Source: Leptolyngbyaceae cyanobacterium RM1_1_2 (lineage in GTDB: Bacteria > Cyanobacteriota > Cyanobacteriia > Phormidesmidales > Phormidesmidaceae). From it: a stretch of 64,000 nucleotides of DNA. Of this stretch, positions 52,822 through 60,865 are shown one piece after another. The stretch covers positions 1-64,000 of the forward strand of contig JAAUQI010000025.1 in NCBI GenBank assembly GCA_012032345.1. Direction: 5' to 3'. The notes under the pieces were generated by a model. It had not been told where the DNA came from. It saw only the letters and a program-made list of their open reading frames with translations, and searched no databases. A program made the position numbers and the translations under genes. Positions within the stretch are counted from its first letter, which is position 1. The number at the start of each line of letters is the position of its first letter.

Positions 52822-53442
52822 CTAGGCTCTTATACCAGCAGCAGCAAACTTGACCAGCCGCTGAATCGCAGCCTCAATCTCGGCGGGAGAATATCCCTGC
52901 AGCACTGCATTGGGACGACCAGCAGCGCACAAAACCCGAATCAGCATGGCAATGAGCAAGTCAAACTTCCATCTAATTTCGGCCTCAGACTGCTGCGGTA
53001 GCGCCTCCTGAAAGGCCGCCAGAAAAACCTGCTGGCTCATAGCAAACGCTTCCTCAGCGATTGGTTCAATAGCTGGTTCCGTCCGACAGCGTCCCATCAG
53101 CCGAGCTTGAATTCGGCCCCGCTCTCCTTTTGCCTGACAAATAACCTCCACAGGGGCAAAGAAGGCATTTAGAATCGACTCAACTGAGAGCGTGTTTGGC
53201 TGAGCAGTCGCCGTCGCCAACTGCTCTACTCCAGCTTCAACGATCGGCTGGGCCATGCGATGGATAGTGGCCGCTATCAGGTTGTCTTTGGAGCCAAAGT
53301 GATAGTGAACCGCTGCTAGGTTAACATCAGCGGCGCGGATGATGCTGCGAAGTGAAGTCGCCCCGAAGCCTTGCTCAGCAAAGAGCCGTTCGGCTGCGTC
53401 TAGAATTTGTGTTTGAGTATCAGTAGAAGAAGCAGAGGACAT
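52822..53442 (-). CDS. TetR/AcrR family repressor with CerR-type C-terminal domain
   Basis: 206 residues. HTH: DTQTQILDAAERLFAEQGFG, TSLRSIIRAADVNLAAVHYH, FGSKDNLI (about 8-55). The C-terminal ligand domain (LNAFFAPVEVICQAKGERG, LMGRCRTEPAIEPIAEEAF, LLIAMLIRVLCAAGRPNAVL) matches the CerR/DUF1956-like group. Divergent from the RND efflux genes across about 480 bases, so it is the likely repressor of that pump. Tandem 17-base repeats in the efflux leader are the candidate operator. Confidence 0.88.
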   Translation of the reverse strand: MSSASSTDTQTQILDAAERLFAEQGFGATSLRSIIRAADVNLAAVHYHFGSKDNLIAATIHRMAQPIVEAGVEQLATATAQPNTLSVESILNAFFAPVEVICQAKGERGRIQARLMGRCRTEPAIEPIAEEAFAMSQQVFLAAFQEALPQQSEAEIRWKFDLLIAMLIRVLCAAGRPNAVLQGYSPAEIEAAIQRLVKFAAAGIRA

Positions 53443-53854
53443 TTAGATTAGAAGTTCAATTTGTAACAGTTTTGAATTTTGAGTTTTTAGTTCTAAGTTT
53501 TGAGGACTTTGAGTGAGGGCTAAAGGTAGCGGAGATTGTTTAGATTGGAGGTTTGATTTGTAGCGGTTTTTAGTTTTTAGTTTTTAGTTTCGAGGCTTTG
53601 AGTGAGCCTCAGCCTAACTTCGCCCTGACAAACGGTTCGATTTTGAGTCTTTGAGGTCTACATAATAGGGGGTGTTTTAAATATTTCGTTTTGGGTGGGA
53701 TTGAGTGGCTGGAATTTGGAGAACTGGTATCAGCACGCTGTACTGGCACTCTTCCGTACTGGCGCGCTGTTGAAGCTGACGGTCGCTTGTCGTCCAAGAC
53801 TGATTTTGGCGTAGGCAGGACTTGCACTTTATTGGATTATAGGTTTTAATGCAA
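53443..53854. repeat. T-rich degenerate duplication and (TTTTTAG)n in the tetR-efflux spacer
   Basis: Two related copies of about 90 bases: TTAGATTAGAAGTTCAATTT followed by TTGAGGACTTTGAGTGAGG (about 53452-53518), and TTAGATTGGAGGTTTGATTT followed by TTCGAGGCTTTGAGTGAG (about 53540-53605). The second contains a short run of TTTTTAG units (53566-53586). Nothing coding is supported. The duplication probably arose by slippage and may disturb or duplicate the tetR promoter. Confidence 0.6.
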
Positions 53855-53888
53855 TCAATCGTTTGTTTGAATCAACCGTTTGTTTCAA
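53855..53888 (+). promoter_or_regulatory. Tandem 17-base direct repeats, candidate operator of the efflux operon
   Basis: TCAATCGTTTGTTTGAA (53855-53871) is followed at once by TCAACCGTTTGTTTCAA (53872-53888); 15 of 17 positions agree. They end 37 bases before the membrane-fusion-protein ATG. Their place, near-identity and spacing of about 1.6 helical turns suggest binding by a dimeric regulator such as the adjacent TetR protein. Confidence 0.5.
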
Positions 53889-53925
53889 CCTATTGCTTGC
53901 TGACTTCAATAAACTTGCGATCGCC

Positions 53926-55404
53926 ATGAATCCTGATCCTGTTTCTCCTTCAAGCTTATTATCGAGTGATTTGACTAAGCCACACTCAAGACGGCAGCGC
54001 AGCTTGTGGCCAAAGCCTTTGGTGGGGCAGCCACCCTGGGTTCGATACGGTTTGCTGGGTGCGGTTGGGCTTTTATTGCTGGTGGGTGTAGCCGCTGGGC
54101 TGCAGTCTTTGGGGAGGTCGCCCTCAGAAGCGCCGACAGTCGAGGGGCAGACATTGCCGGTTGAAACTTTGCCAGCAGAACAGGTTTCTTCTTATCAGGT
54201 ATCACGCATTTATACCGGAGAAATCGCAGCTCTGCGCAGCAGTGAGCTGGGGTTTGAGCGGGGGGGTGAACTGGTTGAAGTGATGGCTGACGAGGGCGAT
54301 CGCGTCAGGGCTGGAGAGTCTATAGCCAGACTAGACACCCGTAACCTCAGCGCTCAGCGGCTGCAGGTACAGGCGCAAAAGGATCAGGCAGAAGCCCAGC
54401 TTGCGGAGTTAGAAAACGGTGCTAGAGCCGAAGATATTGCCGTAGCTGAGGCCGAGGTGCGAGATTTAGAGCAGCAGCTCATTTTGCAGGAAACCCAGGA
54501 GCAGCGCCGAAAATATCTCTACGAGCGCGGCGCGATCGCCCGAGAGCAGCTCGACGAATTTACCTACGGATCGAACTCCCTACAGGCCAGACTAGATCAG
54601 GCTCGCAGTCGTTTACAAAAGCTACTAAACGGCACTCGCTCCGAGCAGGTCGAGGCCCAAAGAGCAGCGGTTAATCAGCTCCAGGCTCAGCTGCAAGATA
54701 TTGATGTCAACCTTTCAAAAAGCACCATTACGGCTCCCTTTGACGGCATTGTAGCCAGTCGAAAAGTAGATGAAGGCACTGTAATTGGGACAGGGCAGAC
54801 CGTCATTGAGCTGGTGGAGGCTGCCGCCCCGGAGGTACGGGTGGGCATACCTGCCGCCGTCGTTAACGAGCTGTCAGTGGGCAGTAGCCAAACCGTCAGC
54901 ATCGGCAACCAGCCCTATCTCGCTGAGGTGATGGCTACTCTACCAGAGGTTGATGCCACCACCCGTACCCAAACGGTCGTTTTAAGGCTAGACCCAACTG
55001 CTATCGGCGAGATTGAACCAGGGCAAACGGCACGGCTCTCAATAGAAGAAACCCTCCAGGCTGACGGTTACTGGCTACCCACTACAGCCCTAACTCAGGG
55101 TATTCGCGGACTATGGACCTGCTATGTGCTGGTTCCAGAGGCGGGTGACGCCGCCGCAGACGGTGACGCCGCACTGAGCGATGCGCCTAGCGGAGCAGAC
55201 AGGGCTACTGCACCGGGCCGTTCCGCCTCGGTGATTGAGGCGCGAGCAGTCGAAATTATCTACCAGGAGAGCACTGGTGGAGGGGGCGATTCAGAGACTC
55301 GGGCACTTGTACGAGGGACATTGCAGCCCGGTGAGCAAGTTGTCACCAACGGTCTGCACCGTCTAGTACCCGGGCAGCGGGTTACCGCGATCGCGGCTGA
55401 ATAA
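53926..55404 (+). CDS. RND efflux membrane fusion (periplasmic adaptor) protein
   Basis: 492 residues from ATG 53926; an open frame reaches TTG 53863 but would run through the repeats. A membrane anchor (VRYGLLGAVGLLLLVGVAAG, about 43-62) precedes the lipoyl halves (GELVEVMADEGDRVRAGESI and STITAPFDGIVASRKVDEGT), a coiled coil of Gln/Glu/Ala (about 150-260), a beta barrel (IGNQPYLAEVMATLPEVDAT) and a membrane-proximal domain ending LHRLVPGQRVTAI. HlyD/AcrA-type adaptors link the inner-membrane pump to an outer-membrane channel. The pump gene follows after 51 bases; no TolC homologue is in the window. Confidence 0.9.
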   Translation: MNPDPVSPSSLLSSDLTKPHSRRQRSLWPKPLVGQPPWVRYGLLGAVGLLLLVGVAAGLQSLGRSPSEAPTVEGQTLPVETLPAEQVSSYQVSRIYTGEIAALRSSELGFERGGELVEVMADEGDRVRAGESIARLDTRNLSAQRLQVQAQKDQAEAQLAELENGARAEDIAVAEAEVRDLEQQLILQETQEQRRKYLYERGAIAREQLDEFTYGSNSLQARLDQARSRLQKLLNGTRSEQVEAQRAAVNQLQAQLQDIDVNLSKSTITAPFDGIVASRKVDEGTVIGTGQTVIELVEAAAPEVRVGIPAAVVNELSVGSSQTVSIGNQPYLAEVMATLPEVDATTRTQTVVLRLDPTAIGEIEPGQTARLSIEETLQADGYWLPTTALTQGIRGLWTCYVLVPEAGDAAADGDAALSDAPSGADRATAPGRSASVIEARAVEIIYQESTGGGGDSETRALVRGTLQPGEQVVTNGLHRLVPGQRVTAIAAE

Positions 55405-55455
55405 TTTCCGTTATGAATTGCTTCAACTCATACTTGCACACCCTCGATCAGCCCT

Positions 55456-58400
55456 ATGGTTCGTCCTTTTTTTCGCAATATTCGACTGTTAATTCTGAGC
55501 CTAATTATCCTTTTAGCCTGGGGCTATGCCTCCTTTCAAGCACTGCCCAGGCAGGAAGATCCGACCCTAGTGTCCCGAGTCGCCGTGGTCACAACTGTAT
55601 TCCCTGGAGCCAGCGCCGAGCGGGTAGAAGCCCTGGTAACCGAAGTATTGGAATCTGAAATTGCCGAGCTTGAGGCCGTTGAGACCCTGACCTCGACGTC
55701 GCGCATTGGCTTTTCCAGCGTTGTTGTTGAGCTACAGGATTCGATAAAAGATGCTGAACCCATCTGGTCTCGGGTGCGAGACCAGATGGCAGACGCGGCA
55801 CTGCAGTTTCCCCCTGAAGCCCTCAGCCCTGAGCTGAAATCAGCCGAAACTCGCGCCTATGCCCTGATTGCTGCCCTCACCTGGGATCAAGAGAGTGAAG
55901 CTAACTATGCCATCTTACGGCGCTATGGCGAAGCGCTTGAGATTTCTATGCGAGCGGTACCTGGCACTGAAGAGGTAGAAAATTTTGGGATTCCAGATGA
56001 AGAAATCAACGTTGAAATCAGTGCGCCTGACTTAGCCTCTGTCGGCCTAAACGCGCAGCAGCTAGCACAGCAGGTGAGCCAGAGTGACGCTAAGGTCACA
56101 GCAGGACAGCTGCGTAACCCTAACGAAAACCTAGCAATTGAAGTAGACAGCGAGCTGAATTCTCTAGAGCAGATCCGTCAGATCCCAATTCGCTCAGGCG
56201 ACGGACAGTTTGCGCGGCTAGCAGACGTGGCCCAGGTGACTCGCGGCATTAGAGACCCCGTCACTGACTTGGCTATTGTCAACGGCAAACCCGCGATCGC
56301 CCTTGGTATTCTGATGTCCTCAGGGCAGCGAATTGATGTCTGGGCCGAGGCAGCTCGGCAGCAGCTCGAAGCCTTTGGCACTCAGCTACCCGGCGGTATC
56401 TCACTGGATATTATTTTTGACCAGAGTGAGTATGTTGAGGCTCGACTCAGCACGCTGATCGTCAATCTCCTATTCGGGGCGGCACTGGTGATGCTGGTCA
56501 CGTTCGTGGGCATGGGCTGGCGCTCGTCACTGGTAGTGGGTACAGCCTTGCCGCTAACGGTCTGTGCAGTCTTGGGCCTGATGAGCCTCACGGGAATTCC
56601 CATTCATCAGATGTCGGTGACGGGGCTGATTATCGCCTTGGGGCTGCTAATTGACAACGCCGTGGTTGCCGTGGATGAGATTCAAGTAGAGCTGAAGCAT
56701 GGCCTGCCGGCTGAGCAGGCTGTAGTTGACACAGTCAAGTATCTGCAAGCGCCGCTGTTTGCCTCTACCCTCACCACAGTCTTGACGTTTTTGCCCATTG
56801 CCCTGCTGCCCGGTGGAGCTGGGGAATTTGTCGGCTCTATTGCAGTCACAGTAATTTTCTCGCTAGCGGCCTCACTGCTGCTGTCGCTGACGGTGATTGC
56901 CGCCCTCACGGGTAGATTCCTCGGACGCAGTGAGGCCGACATTGAGGCAGTCAGACAGGGTCCGCCACAGAATATTTTCGAGCGCGGCTTTCGCCTTTTA
57001 ATGAAGCCAGGAGCCTGGTGGAATGACGGCGTTTCCTCACGGCGGCTGGGTCGTTTCTATCGCTGGACGCTAGAGCGGGTAACCGCGAGGCCGATCTTCG
57101 GCATTGTGCTGACGCTGGTGCTGCCCGTTGTTGGCTTTATCCAGGCGGGTAGCTTAGAAAGCCAGTTTTTCCCGTCGGTGCGGCGCGATCAGTTCCAGAT
57201 TGAGGTGGAGTTTGCCAATCAGAGTGCGATCGCCCAGTCCCAATCGGCAGTCATGGGCGCACGAGATCTGCTTTTAGCGCACGAGCAAATCAAGCAGGTG
57301 CAATGGTTTGTCGGCGAGAGCGCTCCAAAGTTCTACTACAACATTCCCAGCACCACAGAAAATTCGCCTTACTACGCCCAAGCGATGGTAGATCTCACCT
57401 CCGCAGAGAACACTGAGGCGCTAATTCAAACAGTACAGGGTGAAATGGACAGGGCGCTACCGGGGGCGCGGGTGCTAGTGCGACAGTTGGAACAAGGCCC
57501 GCCGTTTGACGCCCCCGTAGAGTTGAGAATTTATGGGCCTGACATTGAAGTGCTACAGACACTGGGGGCTGAGGCCAGGGAAATTTTGGCGGCTGTGCCG
57601 GAGGTGACCCACGCACGAGATGGTCTCACCGACACCGTACCGAAGCTGGCGTTGCAGGTTGATGAAGAACAGGCTGAGCTAGCAGGTCTCTCAAACACGG
57701 AGATCGCTCAGCAGTTAGAGGCAACCCTGGAAGGGGCAGTAGGAGGTTCTGTACTGGAATCTACTGAAAATCTGCCTGTGCGGGTTCAGATTTCTAGCGA
57801 TAATCGAGGAGACTTGGCTCAAGTTGCAGCCCTCAATTTGCAGCCCGCACAGGCCAGTTCACCTCAGCCAGACCGGTTTCGCACATTGTCAGCTCTGGGT
57901 GAGTTTGAGCTGATACCGCAGCTGGCCCAAATTACTCGCCGTAATGAGCAGCGAGTCAATACGGTGCAGGGATTCATTAGGGCTGGGGTTTTGCCTTCTG
58001 AGGTGCTGGCCGACTTTCAGGGGGCAATGGCAGAGCAAGGGTTTGAGCTACCCCCCGGTTACTACACTGAAATTGGCGGTGAACAGGCTGAAAGCGGTGC
58101 TGCTGCTGGAAATTTGCTTACCTACGTTGGGCTGTTGCTGCTGGTGATGGGGACGGCTTTGGTGTTGTCTCTAAAAAGCTTTCGCTCAGCAGGTATCGTA
58201 GCGGCTGTAGGCATTGCCTCGGTAGGAATGGCGCTGTTTTCGCTGTGGGCGTTTGGCTCGGTGCTGGGCTTTATGGCCATTATCGGCAGCATGGGCCTGA
58301 TTGGCATTGCCATCAACGGCAGCATTATTGTACTGTCGGCGGTGAACGAGAATGAGCTAGCCCAACAGGGCGATCGCAAAGCCATTCAAGAGGTCGTCAT

Positions 58401-58638
58401 TCGAGCGACTCGCCACGTTTTAACCACCACAATCACCACGATGGTCGGCTTTATACCGCTGCTGGCCGATGGCGACCCGTTTTGGCGTCCCTTGGCGATC
58501 GCGATCGCGGGTGGCATCGGCGGTTCTCCCTTTTTAGCCCTTTATTTCACGCCCGCCGCCTACTTAATGCTGCAGCGACGGGAACGTAAACCCCACAGAC
58601 AGTTTTCTAAAACTCTGCCGTTTGCTGCCAAGTCTTAG
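55456..58638 (+). CDS. RND family efflux permease (AcrB/MMPL-like, ACR_tran)
   Basis: 1060 residues with 12 membrane helices and two large periplasmic loops. N-terminal LILSLIILLAWGYASFQALP and RQEDPTLVSRVAVVTTVFPG lead to the porter domain. TM4 has LIIALGLLIDNAVVAVDEIQ, where the proton-relay position pair is Asp-Asn rather than Asp-Asp as in E. coli AcrB. The second half has LLTYVGLLLLVMGTALVLSL and the TM10-11 region GFMAIIGSMGLIGIAINGSI. With the adaptor it exports lipophilic compounds by proton motive force; substrate unknown. TetR is the likely regulator. Confidence 0.92.
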   Translation: MVRPFFRNIRLLILSLIILLAWGYASFQALPRQEDPTLVSRVAVVTTVFPGASAERVEALVTEVLESEIAELEAVETLTSTSRIGFSSVVVELQDSIKDAEPIWSRVRDQMADAALQFPPEALSPELKSAETRAYALIAALTWDQESEANYAILRRYGEALEISMRAVPGTEEVENFGIPDEEINVEISAPDLASVGLNAQQLAQQVSQSDAKVTAGQLRNPNENLAIEVDSELNSLEQIRQIPIRSGDGQFARLADVAQVTRGIRDPVTDLAIVNGKPAIALGILMSSGQRIDVWAEAARQQLEAFGTQLPGGISLDIIFDQSEYVEARLSTLIVNLLFGAALVMLVTFVGMGWRSSLVVGTALPLTVCAVLGLMSLTGIPIHQMSVTGLIIALGLLIDNAVVAVDEIQVELKHGLPAEQAVVDTVKYLQAPLFASTLTTVLTFLPIALLPGGAGEFVGSIAVTVIFSLAASLLLSLTVIAALTGRFLGRSEADIEAVRQGPPQNIFERGFRLLMKPGAWWNDGVSSRRLGRFYRWTLERVTARPIFGIVLTLVLPVVGFIQAGSLESQFFPSVRRDQFQIEVEFANQSAIAQSQSAVMGARDLLLAHEQIKQVQWFVGESAPKFYYNIPSTTENSPYYAQAMVDLTSAENTEALIQTVQGEMDRALPGARVLVRQLEQGPPFDAPVELRIYGPDIEVLQTLGAEAREILAAVPEVTHARDGLTDTVPKLALQVDEEQAELAGLSNTEIAQQLEATLEGAVGGSVLESTENLPVRVQISSDNRGDLAQVAALNLQPAQASSPQPDRFRTLSALGEFELIPQLAQITRRNEQRVNTVQGFIRAGVLPSEVLADFQGAMAEQGFELPPGYYTEIGGEQAESGAAAGNLLTYVGLLLLVMGTALVLSLKSFRSAGIVAAVGIASVGMALFSLWAFGSVLGFMAIIGSMGLIGIAINGSIIVLSAVNENELAQQGDRKAIQEVVIRATRHVLTTTITTMVGFIPLLADGDPFWRPLAIAIAGGIGGSPFLALYFTPAAYLMLQRRERKPHRQFSKTLPFAAKS

Positions 58639-58877
58639 CCGTTTAGAAATTAGATAGAGGCACTCCAAATTGCTTTTCAAGCTTTTGGCTTAAGCCCTAG
58701 CTGAAGTAGTCTTGACTACAGATACGCCTTTTGAAAGAGGATTATCGCCTGCAAAACGCCTAAGCTCTAGGTGCAGTAAGGCAATGTTCTAATCTGGCAT
58801 AAACAGGCTAACTAAAAGACGTCTGCAGGTTTGGAAAATATTGCCTCTTGCTTGTTTAGAGAAATTTGGAGGCTTTT

Positions 58878-59303
58878 GTGAATTTTCTTCGATCTGTGCG
58901 GACGGCATTAATCAGCCTATGTCTAATTGCCGTTTTAACGGTGACCTCAGCCTGTAGCACTGGCGCTAACCAAGCCGCTAATCCTACTGCACTGCCGACT
59001 AGCTCTTACAGTCAAATTGAGCGCGGCAATACAGCCAGTGGACAAAACTTTGGCGAGTGGGTTACCCAAACGGCCCAGGGGCTAATTCAAGACGCCTATG
59101 TGCGCGACAACGATAAGCTAGGCGTTGTCATTACCCCAAAAGTTCGCCCCGATGAAGTTCGGACGTTGGCAAAGTCCCTGATGCAGGGATTTGAAAAAAA
59201 CTTCCCCAACCGCGACCTGACTGTACTTATGTACGCGCCCGACAAAGAGCTAATTTTAACTGCTAACTATAACGACGCTAAGCGACTGATTGAGTATCAG
59301 TAA
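58878..59303 (+). CDS. Small lipoprotein of unknown function
   Basis: 141 residues from GTG 58878; GGAGG lies just upstream, while a TTG at 58866 would put that site inside the gene. Signal sequence TALISLCLIAVLTVTSAC with lipobox TSAC, then a Thr/Ala/Ser-rich linker. The soluble domain (SYSQIERGNTASGQNFGEWV, NDKLGVVITPKVRPDEVRTL, RDLTVLMYAPDKELILTANY) is probably periplasmic. I do not recognise it. It is 37 bases upstream of the next gene, with which it likely forms a two-gene operon. Confidence 0.75.
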   Translation: MNFLRSVRTALISLCLIAVLTVTSACSTGANQAANPTALPTSSYSQIERGNTASGQNFGEWVTQTAQGLIQDAYVRDNDKLGVVITPKVRPDEVRTLAKSLMQGFEKNFPNRDLTVLMYAPDKELILTANYNDAKRLIEYQ

Positions 59304-59340
59304 GTCGCAAAACATTGATTAAAAACCAGGAGCAAATAAA

Positions 59341-59856
59341 ATGCCCAATAGTAATGAATATCGCCGCCAGGTCATGAATGATCTGGCCGAAGGTAACGTT
59401 GAGTCTTTAGACAGTTCGAGTGAGCCAGCGCATCAGTACGACAACTTTGATGACTTTGCTCAGCGCTCTTCCCGCAGCGAACGCAAGCAGCTCTTTGGTC
59501 GCGCTTTCCATCCCAATCGCGTACCCTCTAGCCAGATGGAGCCAGAACTGCAAAAGGCGATCGCTCAAATTAAACCCAACGAGCGCGATGATGTCGCCAA
59601 AGAGTTTCTTAACCATCTAAAGAAAAGAAACCTCAGCGATCGCGATCTAGAGAAGCAGCTCGGGCTTTCGACCCATCACGCCAGTCGCATGAATGCCGAC
59701 GACGTCGCCAAGCTAGCAGGCTTTACCTATCACAACCACCCTGATATCTTTCAGGAGGTTATGGCCGACCAGCCTGCAATCCTCAAGTTTCTCAGCAATC
59801 CGCTGGTAGGTGCAGCTTTGGGAGCCGTTGCTGCCAAATGGTTTGGTCGCCGTTAA
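59341..59856 (+). CDS. Hypothetical protein with acidic N terminus and hydrophobic C-terminal helix
   Basis: 171 residues. The first about 60 are polar and acidic (LAEGNVESLDSSSEPAHQYD); the middle is helical (ELQKAIAQIKPNERDDVAKE, LKKRNLSDRDLEKQLGLSTH), and the end NPLVGAALGAVAAKWFGRR may be an amphipathic membrane helix. The sequence is recognisably cyanobacterial in style but I know no function. GGAGCAA lies nine bases upstream. A perfect terminator palindrome follows. Confidence 0.65.
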   Translation: MPNSNEYRRQVMNDLAEGNVESLDSSSEPAHQYDNFDDFAQRSSRSERKQLFGRAFHPNRVPSSQMEPELQKAIAQIKPNERDDVAKEFLNHLKKRNLSDRDLEKQLGLSTHHASRMNADDVAKLAGFTYHNHPDIFQEVMADQPAILKFLSNPLVGAALGAVAAKWFGRR

Positions 59857-59877
59857 GCAGCCCTAAACCGACTTTAC

Positions 59878-59909
59878 AAAAATCCCCAGGGCGCGCCCTG
59901 GGGATTTTT
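59878..59909. terminator. Perfect bidirectional terminator palindrome
   Basis: AAAAATCCCCAGGGCG and its exact complement form a 32-base perfect palindrome with A5 before and T5 after, so it can end transcription from both the 59341 gene and nrtD, which converge here. Confidence 0.88.
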
Positions 59910-59935
59910 GTCGAAAAGAAATTTTTCTGAGCTAG

Positions 59936-60766
59936 CTACTCATCGTCATGAGCAAAGCGGCGGTAGAGGAAGTCTAGGGCAAAGTTGCGCAGCTCATAGT
60001 AGCGCGGATCTTCTATCATCCGGCTGCGGTTACGCGGACGGCTAAAGGGCACCTGCACAATTTCACCAATTCGAGCCGCCGGGCCATTGGTCATCATCAC
60101 AATTCGATCGGCTAAGAAGAGGGCTTCATCAATGTCGTGGGTAATCATCAAAACTGTCGTCTGATGATTGCGCCAGATGTTGAGCAGTTCCTCTTGCAGT
60201 TCCTCTTTGGTAATGGCATCTAAAGCACCAAAAGGCTCATCTAAAATCAGCACCTTGGGGCGAATGGCAAGGGCACGGGCGATCGCAACCCGCTGCTTCA
60301 TACCCCCTGAGAGCTGATGTGGCAGCTTGTTGGCCGCCTCTGTCAAACCTACCAGCGCTAAATGCTCTCTGACAATCTCTCGGCGCTCCGCCACTACTTT
60401 CTTGGAGTAAGCCGACTCAACCGCCAAATAAACATTTTCAAAAGCGCTTTTCCAAGGCAGCAGCGAGTAGTTTTGAAACACCATCATCCGATCGAGTCCG
60501 GGCCGCACGACCCATTCGTCGTCTAAACGAATCGTACCGACGGTCGGCTGGCTAAAACCAGCCACCATGTTGAGCAGCGTGGTTTTGCCGCAGCCAGAGT
60601 GCCCAATCAGACAGACAAACTCGCCCTCCTTGACCGTGAGGTTGATATTTTCAACAACTGTCAGGGGGCCTTTAGCAGTGGGATAGACCTTTGAAAGCTG
60701 CTCAATGCAGAGAAAGTCTTCTCGCAGGGCAGACAGGGGGAGAGCAGACTGAGGCAGCGTTTGCAT
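59936..60766 (-). CDS. nrtD: Nitrate ABC transporter ATP-binding protein NrtD
   Basis: 276 residues. ABC ATPase of the nitrate/sulfonate type: Walker [18 protein letters not shown] (about 54-70), Q-loop FQNYSLLPWKS, signature [16 protein letters not shown] (about 154-169), Walker [15 protein letters not shown]-loop ITHD. The end RYYELRNFALDFLYRRFAHD is NrtD-like. With NrtC it powers nitrate/nitrite uptake through NrtB. It is the last gene of the nrt series and is separated from nrtC by about 100 bases containing a strong palindrome. Confidence 0.93.
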   Translation of the reverse strand: MQTLPQSALPLSALREDFLCIEQLSKVYPTAKGPLTVVENINLTVKEGEFVCLIGHSGCGKTTLLNMVAGFSQPTVGTIRLDDEWVVRPGLDRMMVFQNYSLLPWKSAFENVYLAVESAYSKKVVAERREIVREHLALVGLTEAANKLPHQLSGGMKQRVAIARALAIRPKVLILDEPFGALDAITKEELQEELLNIWRNHQTTVLMITHDIDEALFLADRIVMMTNGPAARIGEIVQVPFSRPRNRSRMIEDPRYYELRNFALDFLYRRFAHDDE

Positions 60767-60826
60767 GGCAATAGAAAGTAGAAAGGGCGTTTAAAGGCTT
60801 CAACTTGCACCAAAATTTTGACAAAA

Positions 60827-60856
60827 GCCTTTCCAAGCAGCGCTGCTTGGAAAGGC
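60827..60856 (-). terminator. Perfect palindrome between nrtC and nrtD, attenuator-like
   Basis: GCCTTTCCAAGCAGC is followed directly by its complement (30 bases, no spacer) and, on the minus strand, by TTTTGTC. It lies nine bases after the nrtC stop and 60 before the nrtD ATG. It resembles an intrinsic terminator inside the operon and may lower nrtD relative to nrtC, or mark an mRNA processing site. Confidence 0.55.
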
Positions 60857-60865
60857 GATGCTCAT

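Noticed and set aside
55413-55658. 81-codon frame overlapping the start of the RND permease
   Set aside because: Lies almost wholly inside the permease gene in another frame; it is a shadow.
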